Shown here in pieces: positions 62,156 to 64,000 of a stretch of 64,000 nucleotides of DNA. The notes under the pieces were generated by a model. That model was not told the origin of the DNA. It searched no databases and worked only from the letters and a program-made list of their open reading frames with translations. Position 1 is the stretch's first letter. The number at the start of each line of letters is the position of its first letter. A program made the translations under genes and the position numbers. The stretch is taken from positions 1 through 64,000 of the forward strand of contig NZ_BAMN01000006.1 in assembly GCF_000615905.1 (NCBI RefSeq), in the 5' to 3' direction. This DNA comes from Companilactobacillus nodensis DSM 19682 = JCM 14932 = NBRC 107160. Its GTDB lineage: Bacteria; Bacillota; Bacilli; Lactobacillales; Lactobacillaceae.

Positions 62156-63269
62156 TCAATCTTTATCTGGTTCAACAATTGGCATCATTGGCGGAGGTCA
62201 GTTGGGCCAAATGATGGCGTTGTCTGCAAAAGAAATGGGATATAAGGTAATCATTCTTGATCCACAAGACAATTGTTCAGCTGCGCAAGTATCAGATGCA
62301 CAGATCGTTGCAGAATATGACGACTTGGATTCTCTGATTGAATTAGCAAAACATGTAGATGTAATGACATATGAATTTGAAAATGTTGATGCTGAAACTA
62401 TCGAAGAAGTATCTCAATATACTTATATTCCACAAGGAACAAAGGCTCTGACTGTTACACAAAATCGAATTTCTGAGAAGGGATTTTTGGAGGATAACGG
62501 CTTTCCAGTTGTGCCACATGCAATCGTTGAAGATATGAAGGAATTTGAACAGGCAATAAAAAAAATTGGAATTCCATCGATAATCAAGACGACACGCGGT
62601 GGATATGATGGTAAGGGTCAAATCAGAATTGAAGATGAATCATTCAATGGTATTGGAGATTTAGTAAGTTCTTCAGAGTGTATTTTAGAAAAAACAATCG
62701 ACCTAGATAAGGAAGTATCAGTGGTTATATCAAGGAATATTGCTGGACAAACGTCTATTTTTCCAGTTATAGAAAATATCCATCGAGATAACATTCTTCA
62801 TCTAAGTATTTGTCCAGCTCGTATCAGTGATAAGTTGAGTCAACAAATTCATGAAATTGCTGAAGGAATATCTGAGAAGTTAGAGCTAGTAGGAACTATG
62901 TGTGTTGAATTTTTTATTTCTGCACAAGAAGACTTGTATGTAAATGAAATTGCACCACGACCACACAATTCAGGACATCTGACAATTGAATCGTGTAATA
63001 TTTCTCAATTTGATGCTCATATCAGAGGAATTTGCAATTTACCGATGCCAAAAATAAACCTATTACAGTCGGCAGTTATGGTTAATTTATTAGGTCAGCA
63101 TTTGGTTAATGCGAGATTAGATGTTTTCAATCATGCTGATTGGCATCTTCATGATTATGGAAAAGATGAAATCAAGCATAATCGGAAAATGGGGCATATA
63201 ACTATTTTGATCAATGATGTTAATGAAACCCAAAAAAGTATTGAAGAAAATCCAATTTGGAACGTATAG
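62148..63269 (+). CDS. purK: 5-(carboxyamino)imidazole ribonucleotide synthase
   Basis: ATP-grasp enzyme that makes N5-CAIR from AIR, ATP and bicarbonate. It starts near GIIGGGQLGQMMALSAKEMG (N-terminal dinucleotide-like fold), with the ATP-grasp KTTRGGYDGKGQ and NEIAPRPHNSGHLTIE. The start is unclear: TTG at 62148 gives 373 aa and the cleaner spacing to AAGTGGGAA; GTG at 62136 would add four residues. Confidence 0.95.
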   Translation: MNNQSLSGSTIGIIGGGQLGQMMALSAKEMGYKVIILDPQDNCSAAQVSDAQIVAEYDDLDSLIELAKHVDVMTYEFENVDAETIEEVSQYTYIPQGTKALTVTQNRISEKGFLEDNGFPVVPHAIVEDMKEFEQAIKKIGIPSIIKTTRGGYDGKGQIRIEDESFNGIGDLVSSSECILEKTIDLDKEVSVVISRNIAGQTSIFPVIENIHRDNILHLSICPARISDKLSQQIHEIAEGISEKLELVGTMCVEFFISAQEDLYVNEIAPRPHNSGHLTIESCNISQFDAHIRGICNLPMPKINLLQSAVMVNLLGQHLVNARLDVFNHADWHLHDYGKDEIKHNRKMGHITILINDVNETQKSIEENPIWNV

Positions 63270-63277
63270 GAGAAATT

Positions 63278-63982
63278 ATGGATAATCAATTGATTTATTC
63301 TGGAAAAGCTAAAGACTTATTCAAAACTGATAACGAAGACGAATTGCTAGTGGTCTATAAGGATCAAGCAACAGCTTTGAATGGTAAGAGAAAGGAAATG
63401 TTTCCTGGAAAAGGTATCTTGAATTGTCAAATTTCTACCTTAGTATTTGATTATTTGATCGAAAACGGTATTGAAACACATGTAATTAAGAATATTTCTG
63501 ATCATGAACAATTGATCAAAAAGACTGAGGTAATTCCGCTTGAAGTTGTTTTGAGAAATCGTGTATCTGGAAGCTTAGCTAAGAAGTTTGATTTGATTGA
63601 AGGTGAGATGTTAGAAACTCCAATCATTGAATTTTATTTCAAGAGTGACAAGCTTGATGATCCATTTATCAATGATTCACAAGTCATCTCACTGGGCATC
63701 GCTACCCAATCGGAAATTGATTATGTCAAAGAACAGGCCCTAGAAGTAAATCATTTGTTGATCAAATTTTTTGGTGATAAAAAACTTGATTTAATTGATT
63801 TTAAGCTTGAATTTGGACGTTTGAATGGGAAGGTCATTCTTGTCGATGAATTTTCCCCAGATAACTGCCGCCTATGGGATCAAAGTAGTCATACATCACT
63901 AGACAAAGATATTTTTAGACAAAAAAAAGGCGACTTAGTGGAAACATATCAAAAAGTGCTGGATAGATTAACGGCTAAATAA
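63278..63982 (+). CDS. purC: SAICAR synthetase
   Basis: Joins CAIR and aspartate to form SAICAR. It has LIYSGKAKDLFKT, VVLRNRVSGSLAKKF and VDEFSPDNCRLWD. Length 234 aa from the ATG at 63278, set by AGGAG six bases upstream. Third gene of the operon. Confidence 0.96.
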   Translation: MDNQLIYSGKAKDLFKTDNEDELLVVYKDQATALNGKRKEMFPGKGILNCQISTLVFDYLIENGIETHVIKNISDHEQLIKKTEVIPLEVVLRNRVSGSLAKKFDLIEGEMLETPIIEFYFKSDKLDDPFINDSQVISLGIATQSEIDYVKEQALEVNHLLIKFFGDKKLDLIDFKLEFGRLNGKVILVDEFSPDNCRLWDQSSHTSLDKDIFRQKKGDLVETYQKVLDRLTAK

Positions 63983-63992
63983 GGAGAAAAAA

Positions 63993-64000
63993 ATGATTCT
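63993..64000 (+). CDS. Start of the next pur gene, cut by the window end
   Basis: AAGGAG at 63982-63987 followed by ATG ATT CT at 63993. After purC the usual next gene is purS, but only two codons are visible. Confidence 0.4.

Noticed and set aside
1-64000. CRISPR arrays, insertion sequences, prophage modules or rRNA genes
   Set aside because: I saw no regularly spaced repeats, transposase or phage structural genes, and no rRNA sequence in the window.

Overview
This 64 kb window is chromosomal DNA of a low-GC Gram-positive bacterium, almost certainly a member of the Lactobacillaceae. The signs are AT-rich coding sequence, strong AGGAGG-type ribosome binding sites, the pheST T-box, an L27 protein with a Prp-cleaved N-terminus, DUF3042 and YqgQ small proteins, and a rpoZ-priA-fmt-rsmB-prpC-prkC-rsgA-rpe-thiN block. 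A Companilactobacillus-like species is my best guess (inference). Most of the window is conserved housekeeping sequence. I see no prophage, insertion sequence, CRISPR array or rRNA.

Layout. 0-5.6 kb: end of a YceD/DUF177 gene, gnd, a long structured hairpin, an ArlRS-like two-component system, then yidC and acyP on the minus strand. 5.6-20.1 kb: an rRNA methyltransferase, T-box-pheS-pheT, mltG, greA, a class B penicillin-binding protein, rpmG, 5-formyl-THF cyclo-ligase, a rhomboid protease (frameshifted), glucokinase, a rhodanese-like protein, miaA and a PLP enzyme. 20.1-24.8 kb is the most accessory part: an SOS-controlled 89-codon gene, tRNA-Arg(TCT), two tiny minus-strand genes, a carboxylesterase and two membrane proteins. 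24.8-33.3 kb: rplU-prp-rpmA, efp, an Asp23 protein, nusB, folD, xseAB, ispA (frameshifted), tlyA and recN. 33.3-44.5 kb: an SOS-controlled YolD-like gene, then gmk to thiN. 44.5-60.1 kb: rpmB, fakA, recG, plsX, acpP, rnc, smc, ftsY, ylxM, ffh, rpsP, rimM, trmD and rplS. 60.1-64 kb: lexA with a divergent ynzC-yneF pair, then the start of the purine operon (purE, purK, purC).

The most interesting thread is the LexA (SOS) regulon. Near-perfect CGAAC-N4-GTTCG operators occur at three places. Two of them fill the 17-bp spacer of a strong promoter that drives a small, poorly described gene (89 aa at 20151, 107 aa at 33661). The third lies between lexA and ynzC. The cell-division inhibitor gene yneA, which accompanies lexA in Bacillus, is absent there.

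The second thread concerns sequence quality or decay. Six conserved genes (rhomboid, ispA, gmk, priA, prkC, yneF) are each broken by one small indel, and five of the six fit a single missing base. Several of these genes are normally essential, so errors in the assembly are the simplest explanation. The coding potential of the restored proteins is otherwise normal.
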